From the NCBI GenBank assembly GCA_044224215.1, contig JBGAKX010000031.1, positions 1-39,062 of the forward strand: a DNA stretch of 39,062 bases. Reading direction: 5' to 3'. Under the pieces are notes generated by a model. That model was not told the DNA's origin, did no database searches, and worked only from the letters and a program-made list of their open reading frames with translations. Shown one piece after another: positions 27,210 through 36,632 of the stretch (position 1 is its first letter; the number at the start of each line of letters is the position of its first letter). A program made the position numbers and the translations under genes. Source of the DNA: DAOMFM01 sp035429825. GTDB lineage: Bacteria > Acidobacteriota > Blastocatellia > UBA7656 > JADIYM01.

Positions 27210-28997
27210 TTACTCCCTCGCGTCGAGCGCAAGTCCCACGAGCTTCCGCCCCCGCGCCTGCGTCACCACACCGCTGTCCTCGTCAATCGCGATGTTCGCA
27301 GTCTGCGCCGGCAGTGCCACCGCGCGGTCGGTTTCGCCCGTCGTCAGGTTCACACCCGCAAGCGCCTGATCGGCGCCCGGCAGCCGAGTCAGGAAGTACT
27401 GGTGCGAGCCCGTCAGGTGCGCATACCGCGTCACGCCGAGCATGCCCGACCCCGCGCGCCAGAACTCGCGCCCCGCAATGGACGCCGCCTTGATCGCGAT
27501 CGCTCGCGTGTTGACGAGCGGGATCGGCTGAAGGCCCGAAACTCTCAACGCGGGCGAGGGAAGCGCGGGCAGAAGCCCCTTCACCCTCGCAGCCGCAAAC
27601 GACGACACCGACAGCACCGCACCCGACGTCATCAGCAACCCCGCGGCAAACCGCTTCCAGCCGGACGGACCGATCGCGCTGTACTTTCGGTACCACGTGC
27701 GCGTCTCGGTCGCAGTCGAGAATCCCGCGGCCTCGTCCTCGCTGATCAGCACGATCTCGCTGGATTCATTGAACGTCGCGATGAACGGCCGGTGATCGAG
27801 CTCGTGCCGCTCGTTCAGTACCCGCCGACCCGTCGCGCGATCCAGACCGATCAGGTGCTCCTCGTCCCCGAGCCAGACGCGATCGCCGACGATCGCAAGG
27901 CTCGTCGTGGAGTCGTTGCCCGAGTCGAACTTCCAGATCTGCTTTCCGCTGTGCCGGTCCACGCAGACCGCGCCAAAGTCTCCCTTCCACATCCAGTTCT
28001 CGGACGAGATGTTGAAGAACCGTCCGCCCAGCTGTCCGTACACCGCGCGGTCGTCGACGAACAGCGCGGGCACAAGCCCGAAATCGTCCGTCTTCCACAA
28101 CTGCCGCCCGGTCGCCCGGTCCAATGCGCGGATGCGACCCTCACCCGACGTGTACACCACGTCGTCCGTGACAATGGCGTCCGCGTCCGACAGCGCAAGA
28201 TCGCCTTCGCGGACGTCGTATTCCTGCTTCCACAGCCGCTTTCCGGTTGCGGCGTCATAACACGTTACGCCGCTGTATGTTACGAGGATCTGCGATCCGG
28301 CGATGATCGGCGGCCGGCACAAACCGAGGTCGAAGGGCCGCTCCTTTGCGGGCCGGCCGTTGACCGTCGCAACATCCTCGCCGAACGTCGGGCGCATCTG
28401 GACGTCCTGTTCAAAGTCGCGGTCCCATCGCAACTTGCCCGTCGCAAGGTCGATCGCGTTCAGGTGCGGTTTGCGGCTGAAGCCCGAAAAGATGCCGTCG
28501 CCCGGCAGCCACCCCGCGAACGCGCCGAGATCGTCGCCGTGCGGGTTCTTCACGGTCACGAGCAGCAGAAGCCCCGTCGCCGTATCGGCGACCGCCTGCA
28601 TCCCCTTGCCCTTGATAACCTTCGACTCCCACATGTCCTCGCCGGTCTCGACGTTGATTGCGAGGACGCTCGTCTCCTTGTCCGCAAACTTGCCGCCGTA
28701 ATCCTCGTTGATCAGGAGCATTCGCGTTCCCGGCACGCTCATGATGTCCTCGGGGTTCACGTGGACGTCGCGCTTGCGCCATAACGTCTTGCCTGTGCGC
28801 TGATCGACGCCGTACGTGTGCCGCTCGGTCCCGACGACGAGAACGCCGGAGTCCACGAGCATCTGGAACTCGATCCCGTGCTCGAAGTCGGTCGACCAGA
28901 GCACCTGGCCGGCCTTGCGAACCGCGCCGTCACCTGCAGCGGACGTCGGGCCGGCGAGAAGGGCGGCGAGCAGCACTGCGGCGAATGCGCGAATCAC
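27210..28997 (-). CDS. Exported PQQ-type beta-propeller protein
   Basis: 595 residues with a signal peptide (about 1-21, FAAVLLAALLAGPTSAAG). Many blades carry the family's WxxD-G-LxALDxxTGKxLW repeats, for example THYGVDQRTGKTLWRK, LNAIDLATGKLRWDRD, VTCYDAATGKRLWKQEY, IRALDRATGRQLWKTDD and CVDRHSGKQIWKFDS. These repeats are shared by quinoprotein dehydrogenases and by BamB. No catalytic Ca/PQQ ligands or a dehydrogenase signature can be recognised, so it is probably a structural or binding propeller. A middle stretch (about 435-465, AAGLLMTSGAVLSVSSFAAA) is hydrophobic and could be a membrane helix, which is unusual. It stands alone, 54 nt from the next minus-strand gene. Confidence 0.8.
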   Translation of the reverse strand: MIRAFAAVLLAALLAGPTSAAGDGAVRKAGQVLWSTDFEHGIEFQMLVDSGVLVVGTERHTYGVDQRTGKTLWRKRDVHVNPEDIMSVPGTRMLLINEDYGGKFADKETSVLAINVETGEDMWESKVIKGKGMQAVADTATGLLLLVTVKNPHGDDLGAFAGWLPGDGIFSGFSRKPHLNAIDLATGKLRWDRDFEQDVQMRPTFGEDVATVNGRPAKERPFDLGLCRPPIIAGSQILVTYSGVTCYDAATGKRLWKQEYDVREGDLALSDADAIVTDDVVYTSGEGRIRALDRATGRQLWKTDDFGLVPALFVDDRAVYGQLGGRFFNISSENWMWKGDFGAVCVDRHSGKQIWKFDSGNDSTTSLAIVGDRVWLGDEEHLIGLDRATGRRVLNERHELDHRPFIATFNESSEIVLISEDEAAGFSTATETRTWYRKYSAIGPSGWKRFAAGLLMTSGAVLSVSSFAAARVKGLLPALPSPALRVSGLQPIPLVNTRAIAIKAASIAGREFWRAGSGMLGVTRYAHLTGSHQYFLTRLPGADQALAGVNLTTGETDRAVALPAQTANIAIDEDSGVVTQARGRKLVGLALDARE

Positions 28998-29051
28998 GAC
29001 GGCGCGTCCTCCGGGAAGGGATGTCCGAGTATACCAGCCCAGCCGGACGCG

Positions 29052-30584
29052 TTACCCGGCGCGGCCCTGCACGGGCCACTCGGCGAGACGCGGCAGCACG
29101 AGCCGGCCATCGATGGGCCGCTCGAGCAGGAACGGCTCGACGCCGTGCTGCTTGAACGCGCGCTTCCAGTCCGAGAATGCCCCGCCGGAACGCCACGCAT
29201 CCAGTGCGGCGCGTCCCGCTTCGGGACCGGTCTGCGCCAGCATGAACTCGACCCACGCCCAGCGCGCCGATGTCGGGCGAACGTCGACGCGGCCACGCAG
29301 TCCCTTCCTCAGGCGGTCGAGCTTGCGTTCGATCGACGTGATCGGCTCGAACGGCGATCCGTCCATCGGCGTGTTTCGCTTTGCCACGAACGGCGCGATC
29401 CCAAGCGAGAGCGGCGCGATTCGCGACAGCTCCGTCGCGAACCGGACGAGCTCGTCCACGTCGTCACTCGTCTCGCCCGGAAGACCGATCATCATGTAGA
29501 GCTTCAGCCGCTCAAAGCCATGTTCGCGTACAAAACCTGCGGCGCGAATCAACACTTGCTCGCTCGTCTTCCGGTCGATGGCGTCGCGCAACTGCTCGGA
29601 CGCCCCGTCGGCGGCGGTGGTGAGCGTCTTTGCCCCGCCGCGCTTGAGCAAGCCCACGAATTCGCTCGTCAGCCGGTCGGCTCGCAGGCTCGAGATGCCG
29701 ATCTCGCGGCCGTCGTCGACGAGCGTTCGCACGAGCTCCCCGATCCGCGGATGGTCGGTCACCGCGGCGCCGACCAGCCCGACACGGCGCGCCTCGTTGG
29801 GGATGAGCTCGAGCACATGCTCGGGCGTCACCGTTCGCATGCCGCCGTTCGTCGTTCGGCGCATCACGCAGTACGTGCAGCCGCGCGAGCATCCTCGTTC
29901 CGGTTCGATCAGAAACATCGAGCGAAGCTCGGTGTTCGGCGTGATGATCTGCGAACGCGCCGGCAACCGGCCGTCGTCGGCCTTGGCGACCACACCGCGT
30001 CCCGGCGACCGGCCCGGAACGTGAAATCCCGTGAGCGGAGCGAGCGCGTCGAGCAGAACGTCCCGGCTCGAACATCCGTCGAACGTGTCCAGCAGTTCGT
30101 GGATCGTGTCCTCGGCTTCGCCAAGCACGAGCACGTCGACGAACGGCTCGAGCGGCGCCGAATTCGAGAACGTGAGCGGCCCGCCGGCAACGATCAGCGG
30201 ATGGGTCTCGTCGCGGTCCTCTGCGAGCGCCGGGATACCGGCGAGGTCGAGCATCTCGAACAGGCCGGTGATCTCGAGCTCGTAACTCACCGAAAATGCA
30301 ATAATTTCCGAGTCTACAACGGGCCGCTGCCGCTCATAGGTGACGAGCGGCAATCGCGACGCTCGCCAGTCGGCCGGGTCGTCGGGCAGAAACGCGCGCT
30401 CGGCGGACGTGTTGGGGCGCAGGTTGATCTCGCGGTAGATCGTCTGGAACCCGAGCGAGCTCATGCCGATGTGGTACGGGCTGGGGTAGCAGAGCGCGAC
30501 GCGGAGGGGCGCCTCCTTGAAGATCGTTCCCTGTTCGGCGGCGAGCCGCTCGTCGATCGTCTCGATGTGTTTCCAGCGTGCCAT
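29052..30584 (-). CDS. B12-binding-type radical SAM protein
   Basis: 510 residues from ATG 30584 (GAGG 5 nt upstream). The N-terminal part (about 20-180) is a cobalamin-binding-like Rossmann domain with LRVALCYPSPYHIGMSSLGF and LIVAGGPLTFSNSAPLEPF. The radical SAM barrel has the cluster motif CSRGCTYC (C232, C236, C239), preceded by LIEPERG. DRLTSEFVGLLKRGG, MIGLPGE and SLGIAPFVAKRNTPMDG follow. This matches the TIGR03960-like family of unknown substrate. The C-terminus ends soon after the barrel. It is divergent from cystathionine beta-synthase. The larger open frame that extends to 31475 is antisense to that gene and is not coding. Confidence 0.88.
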   Translation of the reverse strand: MARWKHIETIDERLAAEQGTIFKEAPLRVALCYPSPYHIGMSSLGFQTIYREINLRPNTSAERAFLPDDPADWRASRLPLVTYERQRPVVDSEIIAFSVSYELEITGLFEMLDLAGIPALAEDRDETHPLIVAGGPLTFSNSAPLEPFVDVLVLGEAEDTIHELLDTFDGCSSRDVLLDALAPLTGFHVPGRSPGRGVVAKADDGRLPARSQIITPNTELRSMFLIEPERGCSRGCTYCVMRRTTNGGMRTVTPEHVLELIPNEARRVGLVGAAVTDHPRIGELVRTLVDDGREIGISSLRADRLTSEFVGLLKRGGAKTLTTAADGASEQLRDAIDRKTSEQVLIRAAGFVREHGFERLKLYMMIGLPGETSDDVDELVRFATELSRIAPLSLGIAPFVAKRNTPMDGSPFEPITSIERKLDRLRKGLRGRVDVRPTSARWAWVEFMLAQTGPEAGRAALDAWRSGGAFSDWKRAFKQHGVEPFLLERPIDGRLVLPRLAEWPVQGRAG

Positions 30585-30651
30585 GCGAACCTCGAAGTAT
30601 AGCAACTGCGGGCCGGATACGGGCGCGTTCGCGTGCACGTCCACGGCAAAC

Positions 30652-30680
30652 TTGGTGCTGAAATTCACGCATGGTATGGT
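30652..30680 (+). promoter_or_regulatory. Candidate promoter of the CBS-2-oxoglutarate dehydrogenase unit
   Basis: TTGGTG (30652-30657), a 17-nt spacer and TATGGT (30675-30680) resemble a sigma70-type promoter about 70 nt before the start codon. Confidence 0.45.
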
Positions 30681-30703
30681 TTCCGGTCCGTTTCTCCGGG
30701 GGC

Positions 30704-30725
30704 GACGCCGTCCTTGGAGGGCGTC
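30704..30725 (+). promoter_or_regulatory. Stem-loop in the CBS leader
   Basis: GACGCCGTCC pairs with GGAGGGCGTC around TT with one mismatch, forming a tight hairpin. It ends 24 nt before ATG 30750 and 13 nt before the ribosome site GGGAG (30739-30743). It could limit translation or be an attenuator relic. No known riboswitch fold is seen. Confidence 0.35.
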
Positions 30726-30749
30726 AAGTGCCACAACCGGGAGAGATTG

Positions 30750-32117
30750 ATGCAGTATTACGAATCCGTGCTCGACCTGGTCGGGAAGACCCCGCTGGTC
30801 AAGCTCCATCGAGTCACCGAAGGTATCCGCGCTCAGGTGTTTGCCAAGATGGAGAGCTACAACCCCGGCGGCTCGGTCAAGGACCGGATCGGCGTGTCCA
30901 TGGTCGAGGCGGCGGAGCGGGACGGTTCGCTCAAGCCCGGCGGCACGATCGTCGAGGCAACCTCCGGCAATACTGGCATCGGCCTGGCGCTTGCAGCGGC
31001 GATCAAGGGCTACAAGTGCATCTTCGTCATGACCGAGAAGGCGTCGGTCGAGAAGGGCCGCTACCTGAAGGCGCTCGGCGCAGACGTGGTGATCTGCCCG
31101 GTGGCGGCTAAGCCGGGATCGCCTGATCACTACGTGACGACCGCGCGGCGCATCGCCGCCGAGACGCCGAATTCGTTCTACCCGGACCAGTATTCGAACC
31201 CGAACAACCCAGAGGCGCACTACCGCACGACGGGACCGGAGTTGTGGGAGCAGACCGACGGCCGGATCACGCACTTCGTTGCGGGTCTCGGGACGGGCGG
31301 GACGATCTCTGGCACCGCCCGGTACCTGAAGGAGAAGAGCCCGGCCATCCGCGTCGTTGGCGCGGACCCGTACGGGTCGGTCTTCAAGACATTCAAGGAG
31401 ACTGGGCAGCTGACCGAGGCGACTCCGTACATGGTCGAGGGCATCGGGCAGGAGGTCATCCCCGAGAACGTCCACATCAAGTACGTCGACGAGATCGTCA
31501 ACGTCACCGACCGCGAATCGTTCGAGCTCTCTCGCCAGCTTGGCCGGCTCGAGGGGATCTTCTGCGGCGGGTCGACGGGCACGAATCTCGGTGCGGCGCT
31601 GAAGGTCGCGCGCACGCTCGACGAATCAGGCGTCGTCGTCTTCATCGTGTGCGACACCGGCGAGCGCTACCTGACAAAGCACCTGTCGGACGAATGGATG
31701 CGCGAGAAGCGACTGCTCGAACCGCAGCGGATCTCGGCGTCGCTGCTCGTCAAGACCAAGACCGCGGCCGGACCGTCAAGCCTTGTGGCCGTTGCGCCGT
31801 CCGATTCGATTGGCGACGTGCTCACGCTGATGCAGGACCGGGCGTTGTCGCTGATCCCCGTGCTCGAAGACGGTCGCTCGGTCGGCAGCCTGCGCGAAAA
31901 CCGGTTGCTGACGTGCGTGCTGGCGAATCGCGACCTTCTTGGCCAGCCGGTGTCCGAGGTCATGGACCCGTCGTTCCCGATGGTCGACGACGAAGCCAGC
32001 ATGACAGACGTTGCAAGGCTGCTTCAGAAGAGCCCCGCAATTCTCGTCGAAGAGTACGGCCGGATTGCCGGCATCCTCACGCGGCACGACCTGCTGGACG
32101 TGCCACAGGCGAACTGA
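30750..32117 (+). CDS. Cystathionine beta-synthase with tandem CBS domains
   Basis: 455-residue PLP enzyme that condenses serine (or O-acetylserine) with homocysteine or sulfide. PLP Lys44 is in NPGGSVKDRIG, and the substrate loop TSGNTGIGL (71-79) and the phosphate loop GTGGTISGT are intact. The C-terminal regulatory part (about 330-455) has two CBS motifs, for example VAPSDSIGDVLTLMQDRALSLIPVLEDGRSVGSL and VSEVMDPSFPMVDDEASMTDVARLL, given here split. This distinguishes it from plain cysteine synthase. GGGAG lies 6 nt before ATG. The stop is 2 nt from the next start, so the pair is one operon. The PLP region favours the CBS reaction, but CysK-like activity is possible. Confidence 0.9.
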   Translation: MQYYESVLDLVGKTPLVKLHRVTEGIRAQVFAKMESYNPGGSVKDRIGVSMVEAAERDGSLKPGGTIVEATSGNTGIGLALAAAIKGYKCIFVMTEKASVEKGRYLKALGADVVICPVAAKPGSPDHYVTTARRIAAETPNSFYPDQYSNPNNPEAHYRTTGPELWEQTDGRITHFVAGLGTGGTISGTARYLKEKSPAIRVVGADPYGSVFKTFKETGQLTEATPYMVEGIGQEVIPENVHIKYVDEIVNVTDRESFELSRQLGRLEGIFCGGSTGTNLGAALKVARTLDESGVVVFIVCDTGERYLTKHLSDEWMREKRLLEPQRISASLLVKTKTAAGPSSLVAVAPSDSIGDVLTLMQDRALSLIPVLEDGRSVGSLRENRLLTCVLANRDLLGQPVSEVMDPSFPMVDDEASMTDVARLLQKSPAILVEEYGRIAGILTRHDLLDVPQAN

Positions 32118-32119
32118 TC

Positions 32120-35100
32120 ATGACAAAAGCGATCAACGACAGCGTTTCGGAGATCATCTCGCGCGAGTTCGGCGCCAATGCGGACTACGTGGGCGAGATC
32201 CTCGAGCGGTACCTGCACGACGCGAGCCTGGTCGACGACGACTGGCGCGAGTACTTCGAAAAGACGCTCGGCATTGCGCCGCCGCCAGCCACGACGCCCG
32301 CGGCCGTTGCGCCCGTCGCGAGCGCGCCGGTTGCAGCAGTCGCGCCCGTGCCCGCGAGCGCGCCCGCATCGGCGCTCAGCGACCAGCACCAGCCGATCCG
32401 GGGCGTCGCGCTCAAGATCGTCGAGAACATGCAGTCGAGCCTCGAGGTTCCGACCGCGACGACGTTTCGCGAGATCCCGATCAAGGTGCTCGACGAGAAC
32501 CGCCGGATCCTGAACGAGCAGCTCACCAAGATGGGCCGCGCCAAGGTGTCGTACACGCACATCATCGCGTTCGCGATGCTCAAGGGGCTGAAGGCCACGC
32601 CCTCGCTCAACCACGGATTTCAGATCGTCGACGGCGAGCCGTACCGCATCGTGCGCGACACGGTGAACTTTGGACTCGCGATCGACGTGACGCGCAAGGA
32701 CGGCACGCGCAGCCTTGTCGTGCCGAACGTCAAGAACGCCGACGCGATGAACTTTGCCGAATTCGTCGAGGGGTACGACGACATCGTGCGCCGCGGACGT
32801 TCGGGCAAGCTGACGCTCGACGACTTTGCCGGCACGACCGTTTCGCTCACGAATCCGGGCGGTCTCGGCACGTCGGCGTCGAATCCGCGGCTCATGCAGG
32901 GACAGGGCGCGATCTTTGCGACTGGCTCGATCGACTATCCGCCCGAGTACCAGGCGATGACGCCCGAGGCGCTGTCGCGCATCGGAATCAGCAAGGTGAT
33001 GACGATCACCAGCACGTACGACCACCGGATCATCCAGGGCGCCGAATCGGGACAGTTCCTTGCGCGCGTGCACGAGCTCCTGCTCGGAAAGGACGAGTTT
33101 TACACCGAGCTGTTCACGGATCTCGGCGTGCCGTTCATGCCCGTGCACTGGGCGATGGACGACAACCCGGCGCTCGTCGGCGGTGACCAGCGAACGGAGG
33201 AGATCGAGAAACAGGCTCGCGTGTTCGAGCTCATTACGATGTACCGCGTCCGGGGCCATCTGAACGCCGACATCGATCCGCTCGGGCTGTCCAACGTCAA
33301 GCATCATCCCGAGCTCGACATGGAGTACCACGGGCTGACCCTGTGGGATCTCGATCGCGAGTTTGTCACCGGAGGCCTCGGCGGCACCGAGACCGCCACG
33401 CTGCGCGAAATCCTCGCAATGCTGAAGCGGTACTACTGCGGCTCGGTCGGCTACGAGTACCGGCATATCCAGGGTCCCGAAGAGAAGGGCTGGCTGCGGG
33501 CGCGCATCGAGTCGGATCCGCCGCCGATCGACGACGCGATCCGCAAGCAGTTGCTGTGGAAGCTGATCTCCGCGGAGGCGTTCGAGCGGTTCCTCGGCCG
33601 CAAGTACATCGGCCAGAAGCGGTTTTCGGTCGAGGGTGGCGAAACGATCGTCGCGGTGCTCGACCGGCTGGTCGACGAGGCGGCGCTCGCCGGCGTCGAG
33701 GACGTCACGATCGGCATGTCGCACCGCGGGCGGTTGAACATCCTGGCCAACGTGGTCGGAAAGTTCTGCGAGCGGATCTTCACGAACTTCGAGGGAGCGC
33801 ATCATCCGGCGTATCCGCACGACGTGCGCGACGTGAAGTATCACCAGGGCGCGACGGGCGAACGCGAGACCGCCGATGGCCGCAAGATCAAGATCACGGT
33901 CTCGCCGAATCCGAGCCACCTCGAATTCGTCAACCCGGTGGTCGAGGGTCGCGTGCGCGCAAAGCAGGACCGGGCGGGTGCGGACGGCGTCATGCGGTTC
34001 CTGCCGGTGCTCCTGCACGGCGACGCGGCGTTCGCCGGCGAAGGCGTCGTCGCCGAGACGCTCAACATGTCGCTGCTCGACGGCTACAAGACGGGCGGCA
34101 CGATCCACATCATCGTCAACAACCAGATTGGATTCACGACGTCTCCCGAACAGGGAAGGTCGTCGACGTACAGCACGGATGTCGCCCGGATGGTCCAGGC
34201 GCCCATCTTCCACGTGAACGGCGACGACGCCGATGCGGCGTACAACACGCTGAAGATGGCGTTCGAGTATCGGCAGAAGTTCCAGAGCGACGTCGTGATC
34301 GATCTGCTCGGATTCCGCCGGCACGGTCACAACGAGGGCGACGAGCCGACGTACACGCAGCCGGTCATGTACCAGCGCGTTGACCAGCATCCCGGTGCTC
34401 GCGTCAAGTACGGCAGCAAGCTGGTCGGCGAAGGATTGATGACGCAGGAGGAGATCGACGCGCTCGTCGACGAACGCTATCGACGGTACGAGAACGCGCT
34501 CGCAGGGGCCAAGGAGATCGTCGCGCAGTCGAAGGCAAGCGTGACGGTGCCACCGCCGTATTCGACGCCCGAACGCGTCGAGATTCCGGACACCGGGCTT
34601 TCCACCGAGAAGATGCGCGAGATTGCCGAGGCGCTGACGCACGTGCCGTCCCAGTTCAATCTGAACCCCAAGGTCGTCACGTTGCTCTCGCGGCGTCACA
34701 AGATGGCGGACGGCGAGGTCCCGGTCGACTGGGGCGTCGCGGAGGCGCTCGCGTTCGCGTCGCTCGTGCTCGAGGGAACGCCCGTTCGGATCTCCGGTGA
34801 GGACAGCTCGCGAGGGACGTTCAGCCATCGGCACGCGGTGTTCGTCGATACCAAGACAGGCGAGAAGTGGACGCCCATCAAGCACCTGTCGCCGGACCAG
34901 GCGCGATTCGAGATTTACGACAGTCCGTTGTCGGAGACGGGTGTGCTCGGCTTCGAGTACGGCTATTCGATCGATTCGCCCGAGACGCTCGTATTGTGGG
35001 AGGCGCAATTCGGCGACTTCGTGAACGTGGCGCAGGTGATCATCGACCAGTTCATCGTCGCGGGCGAGGCAAAGTGGGGCCAGCCGACGCGGCTGACGCT

Positions 35101-35749
35101 GTTGCTGCCGCACGGGTACGAAGGACAGGGGCCGGAACATTCGAGCGCGCGGCTCGAGCGGTTCCTGCAGCTCTGCGCCGAAGGCAACATGCAGGTCTGC
35201 TACCCGTCGACGCCGGCGCAGATCTTTCACCTGCTGAGACGGCAGGCGCGGCTCGAGCCGGCCCGTCCGCTCGTCGTGATGACGCCAAAGAGCCTGCTGA
35301 GGCTGCCTGAAGCGTCGTCGTCGATCGACCGGATCACCAGCACGGGCTTCAAGCCGGTGATGGAGGACCCGACGACGCCCGATCCGAATGGCGTGCGCAA
35401 GGTCGTGTTCACGTGCGGCAAGCTGTACTACGACATCAGCGCGGGTCGTGCAAAATCCGGTCAGACCGACATCGCGCTCGTTCGCGTCGAGCAGTTCTAT
35501 CCGTTCCCCAAGGCGAACCTCGCCGAGATCATCGCAAGGTATCCGAACGCGACGTCGATCGTGTGGGCCCAGGAGGAGCCGATGAACATGGGCGCGTGGA
35601 CGTTCATGCAGCCTCGGTTGTGGAAGCTGGTGGGCTCGGCGGACAAGCTCGCGTACATCGGCCGGCGGCCCGGTGCGAGCACGGCGACGGGCTCGTATCC
35701 GATCCACCAGATGGAGCAGAAGCGGTTGGTGGACGAGGCGCTCGCGTAG
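32120..35749 (+). CDS. kgd: Fused E2/E1 2-oxoglutarate dehydrogenase (OdhA/Kgd type)
   Basis: 1209 residues, close to actinobacterial OdhA/Kgd (about 1220-1230). In order: an N-terminal helical segment (1-50, EIISREFGANADYVGEILER), an Ala/Pro linker (52-88), an E2 acyltransferase domain (about 90-330) with the catalytic His302 in TYDHRIIQGAESG, then the E1 part. E1 has GMSHRGRLNIL, the ThDP motif GDAAFAGEGVV...NNQIGFTT, the HxxxNEGDEP loop (RRHGHNEGDEPTYTQP) and the C-terminal transketolase half (YGYSIDSPETLVLWEAQFGD). There is no lipoyl domain, so, as in actinobacteria, a separate lipoylated E2 is needed. It directly follows the CBS gene. The role is decarboxylation of 2-oxoglutarate in the TCA cycle. 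Confidence 0.95.
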   Translation: MTKAINDSVSEIISREFGANADYVGEILERYLHDASLVDDDWREYFEKTLGIAPPPATTPAAVAPVASAPVAAVAPVPASAPASALSDQHQPIRGVALKIVENMQSSLEVPTATTFREIPIKVLDENRRILNEQLTKMGRAKVSYTHIIAFAMLKGLKATPSLNHGFQIVDGEPYRIVRDTVNFGLAIDVTRKDGTRSLVVPNVKNADAMNFAEFVEGYDDIVRRGRSGKLTLDDFAGTTVSLTNPGGLGTSASNPRLMQGQGAIFATGSIDYPPEYQAMTPEALSRIGISKVMTITSTYDHRIIQGAESGQFLARVHELLLGKDEFYTELFTDLGVPFMPVHWAMDDNPALVGGDQRTEEIEKQARVFELITMYRVRGHLNADIDPLGLSNVKHHPELDMEYHGLTLWDLDREFVTGGLGGTETATLREILAMLKRYYCGSVGYEYRHIQGPEEKGWLRARIESDPPPIDDAIRKQLLWKLISAEAFERFLGRKYIGQKRFSVEGGETIVAVLDRLVDEAALAGVEDVTIGMSHRGRLNILANVVGKFCERIFTNFEGAHHPAYPHDVRDVKYHQGATGERETADGRKIKITVSPNPSHLEFVNPVVEGRVRAKQDRAGADGVMRFLPVLLHGDAAFAGEGVVAETLNMSLLDGYKTGGTIHIIVNNQIGFTTSPEQGRSSTYSTDVARMVQAPIFHVNGDDADAAYNTLKMAFEYRQKFQSDVVIDLLGFRRHGHNEGDEPTYTQPVMYQRVDQHPGARVKYGSKLVGEGLMTQEEIDALVDERYRRYENALAGAKEIVAQSKASVTVPPPYSTPERVEIPDTGLSTEKMREIAEALTHVPSQFNLNPKVVTLLSRRHKMADGEVPVDWGVAEALAFASLVLEGTPVRISGEDSSRGTFSHRHAVFVDTKTGEKWTPIKHLSPDQARFEIYDSPLSETGVLGFEYGYSIDSPETLVLWEAQFGDFVNVAQVIIDQFIVAGEAKWGQPTRLTLLLPHGYEGQGPEHSSARLERFLQLCAEGNMQVCYPSTPAQIFHLLRRQARLEPARPLVVMTPKSLLRLPEASSSIDRITSTGFKPVMEDPTTPDPNGVRKVVFTCGKLYYDISAGRAKSGQTDIALVRVEQFYPFPKANLAEIIARYPNATSIVWAQEEPMNMGAWTFMQPRLWKLVGSADKLAYIGRRPGASTATGSYPIHQMEQKRLVDEALA

Positions 35750-36071
35750 GTGCGTCTAGGATTTCGGGAAGAGCCACACTCGTTTCGGTTCGAAACCGCA
35801 CACAAGCCATTGCAATGGGCAGCCGCACGCGCAATACTCGCGCTGCCACACCAAGCGAAGCAGAATCGTCCCGTTCTCTGTGGTAATCAGCGTCGCCACG
35901 GCGCGCGAACGGGATTCACTGCACGCGACATCGACGCCGGCACACACGCGCGGCTGTCGGCACACTCGAGAATCCAATGTGCGTTGCAGCAGCTGCCGGT
36001 CCTGCTGCCTGCCAACGCGCGCGTGTTCGCTTCTGAACGAGCGGCGCGACTAGCCTCCAAGGAGAATCTCA
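35750..36071. other. 322-bp gap with one doubtful small ORF
   Basis: No clear gene. On the minus strand, 35977-35756 encodes 73 residues with an odd Cys-rich centre (LVWQREYCACGCPLQWLVCGF) and no recognised domain. It could be a small zinc-binding peptide or chance. On the plus strand, only the ribosome site (AAGGAG, 36059-36064) of the next gene is clear. Confidence 0.3.
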
Positions 36072-36563
36072 ATGCGTAAAGCAACGATCTGTCTGGCACT
36101 GTTGTGTCTTGCGTCCATTCCCGTCTTTGCGGGATCCAACCCTGAACCGCAGGGGAATGACCAGATTGCCGCCGCCGTCATTGCCATGGCCAAGGCACAG
36201 TGGGCGGCCGAGATGAAGGACCCCACAAACCTGACGGAGCAGAACAAGGACACCGCCGAGGACTACACCGAGTTCAACGGCGACTATTCGACGAGGCTCG
36301 ACGGGAAAGCGATGTCGATGCGGCTTGGTGAGGCCGGTGCATCGTCGCCCGACCGATCGGTCGCCGCGGAAATGGCAAATCCGAAGGTGCAGGTCTACAA
36401 CGGTGATACCGCGATTCTCACGTACAACTACGTTGGACTGATTCGCGACAAGGACGGAAAGATGACGCCCAGCAGGGCCAAGTCGACGCGTGTTTACATC
36501 AAGCAGGGCGGAAGCTGGGTGCTCGTTCACGCAAACTTTGGCGCCGATCCGCTTCCGAAGTAG
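36072..36563 (+). CDS. Exported NTF2-like (DUF4440/SnoaL-type) protein
   Basis: 163 residues with a good signal peptide (1-20, ICLALLCLASIPVFAGS). The mature part shows the NTF2-like pattern: helices (AAAVIAMAKAQWAAEMKD) then strands (MANPKVQVYNGDTAILTYNYVGLIRDKDG, given split here) and the final VYIKQGGSWVLVHANF. Such proteins are often ketosteroid-isomerase-like binding domains with no known substrate. AAGGAG lies 7 nt before the ATG. It is monocistronic and converges on the next gene. Confidence 0.65.
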   Translation: MRKATICLALLCLASIPVFAGSNPEPQGNDQIAAAVIAMAKAQWAAEMKDPTNLTEQNKDTAEDYTEFNGDYSTRLDGKAMSMRLGEAGASSPDRSVAAEMANPKVQVYNGDTAILTYNYVGLIRDKDGKMTPSRAKSTRVYIKQGGSWVLVHANFGADPLPK

Positions 36564-36583
36564 CCTTCGTGATGCGTAACGCC

Positions 36584-36613
36584 GGCGAGATGGCGCGTCA
36601 TGCGTCTCTCGCC
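36584..36613. terminator. Possible bidirectional terminator between convergent genes
   Basis: GGCGAGA (36584-36590) pairs with TCTCGCC (36607-36613), a 7-bp stem around a 16-nt loop, in the 69-nt gap between the stops of the two NTF2-like genes. No poly-T, so support is weak. Confidence 0.3.
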
Positions 36614-36632
36614 GCGCGTCGCGCTCTCGGCC

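Noticed and set aside
30704..30725. SAM or other riboswitch upstream of cystathionine beta-synthase
   Set aside because: Only a single short hairpin is present; no multi-helix core or conserved motifs of known classes.
32024..35707. 1227-residue minus-strand frame opposite the 2-oxoglutarate dehydrogenase
   Set aside because: Antisense to a gene with full catalytic motifs; composition-driven.
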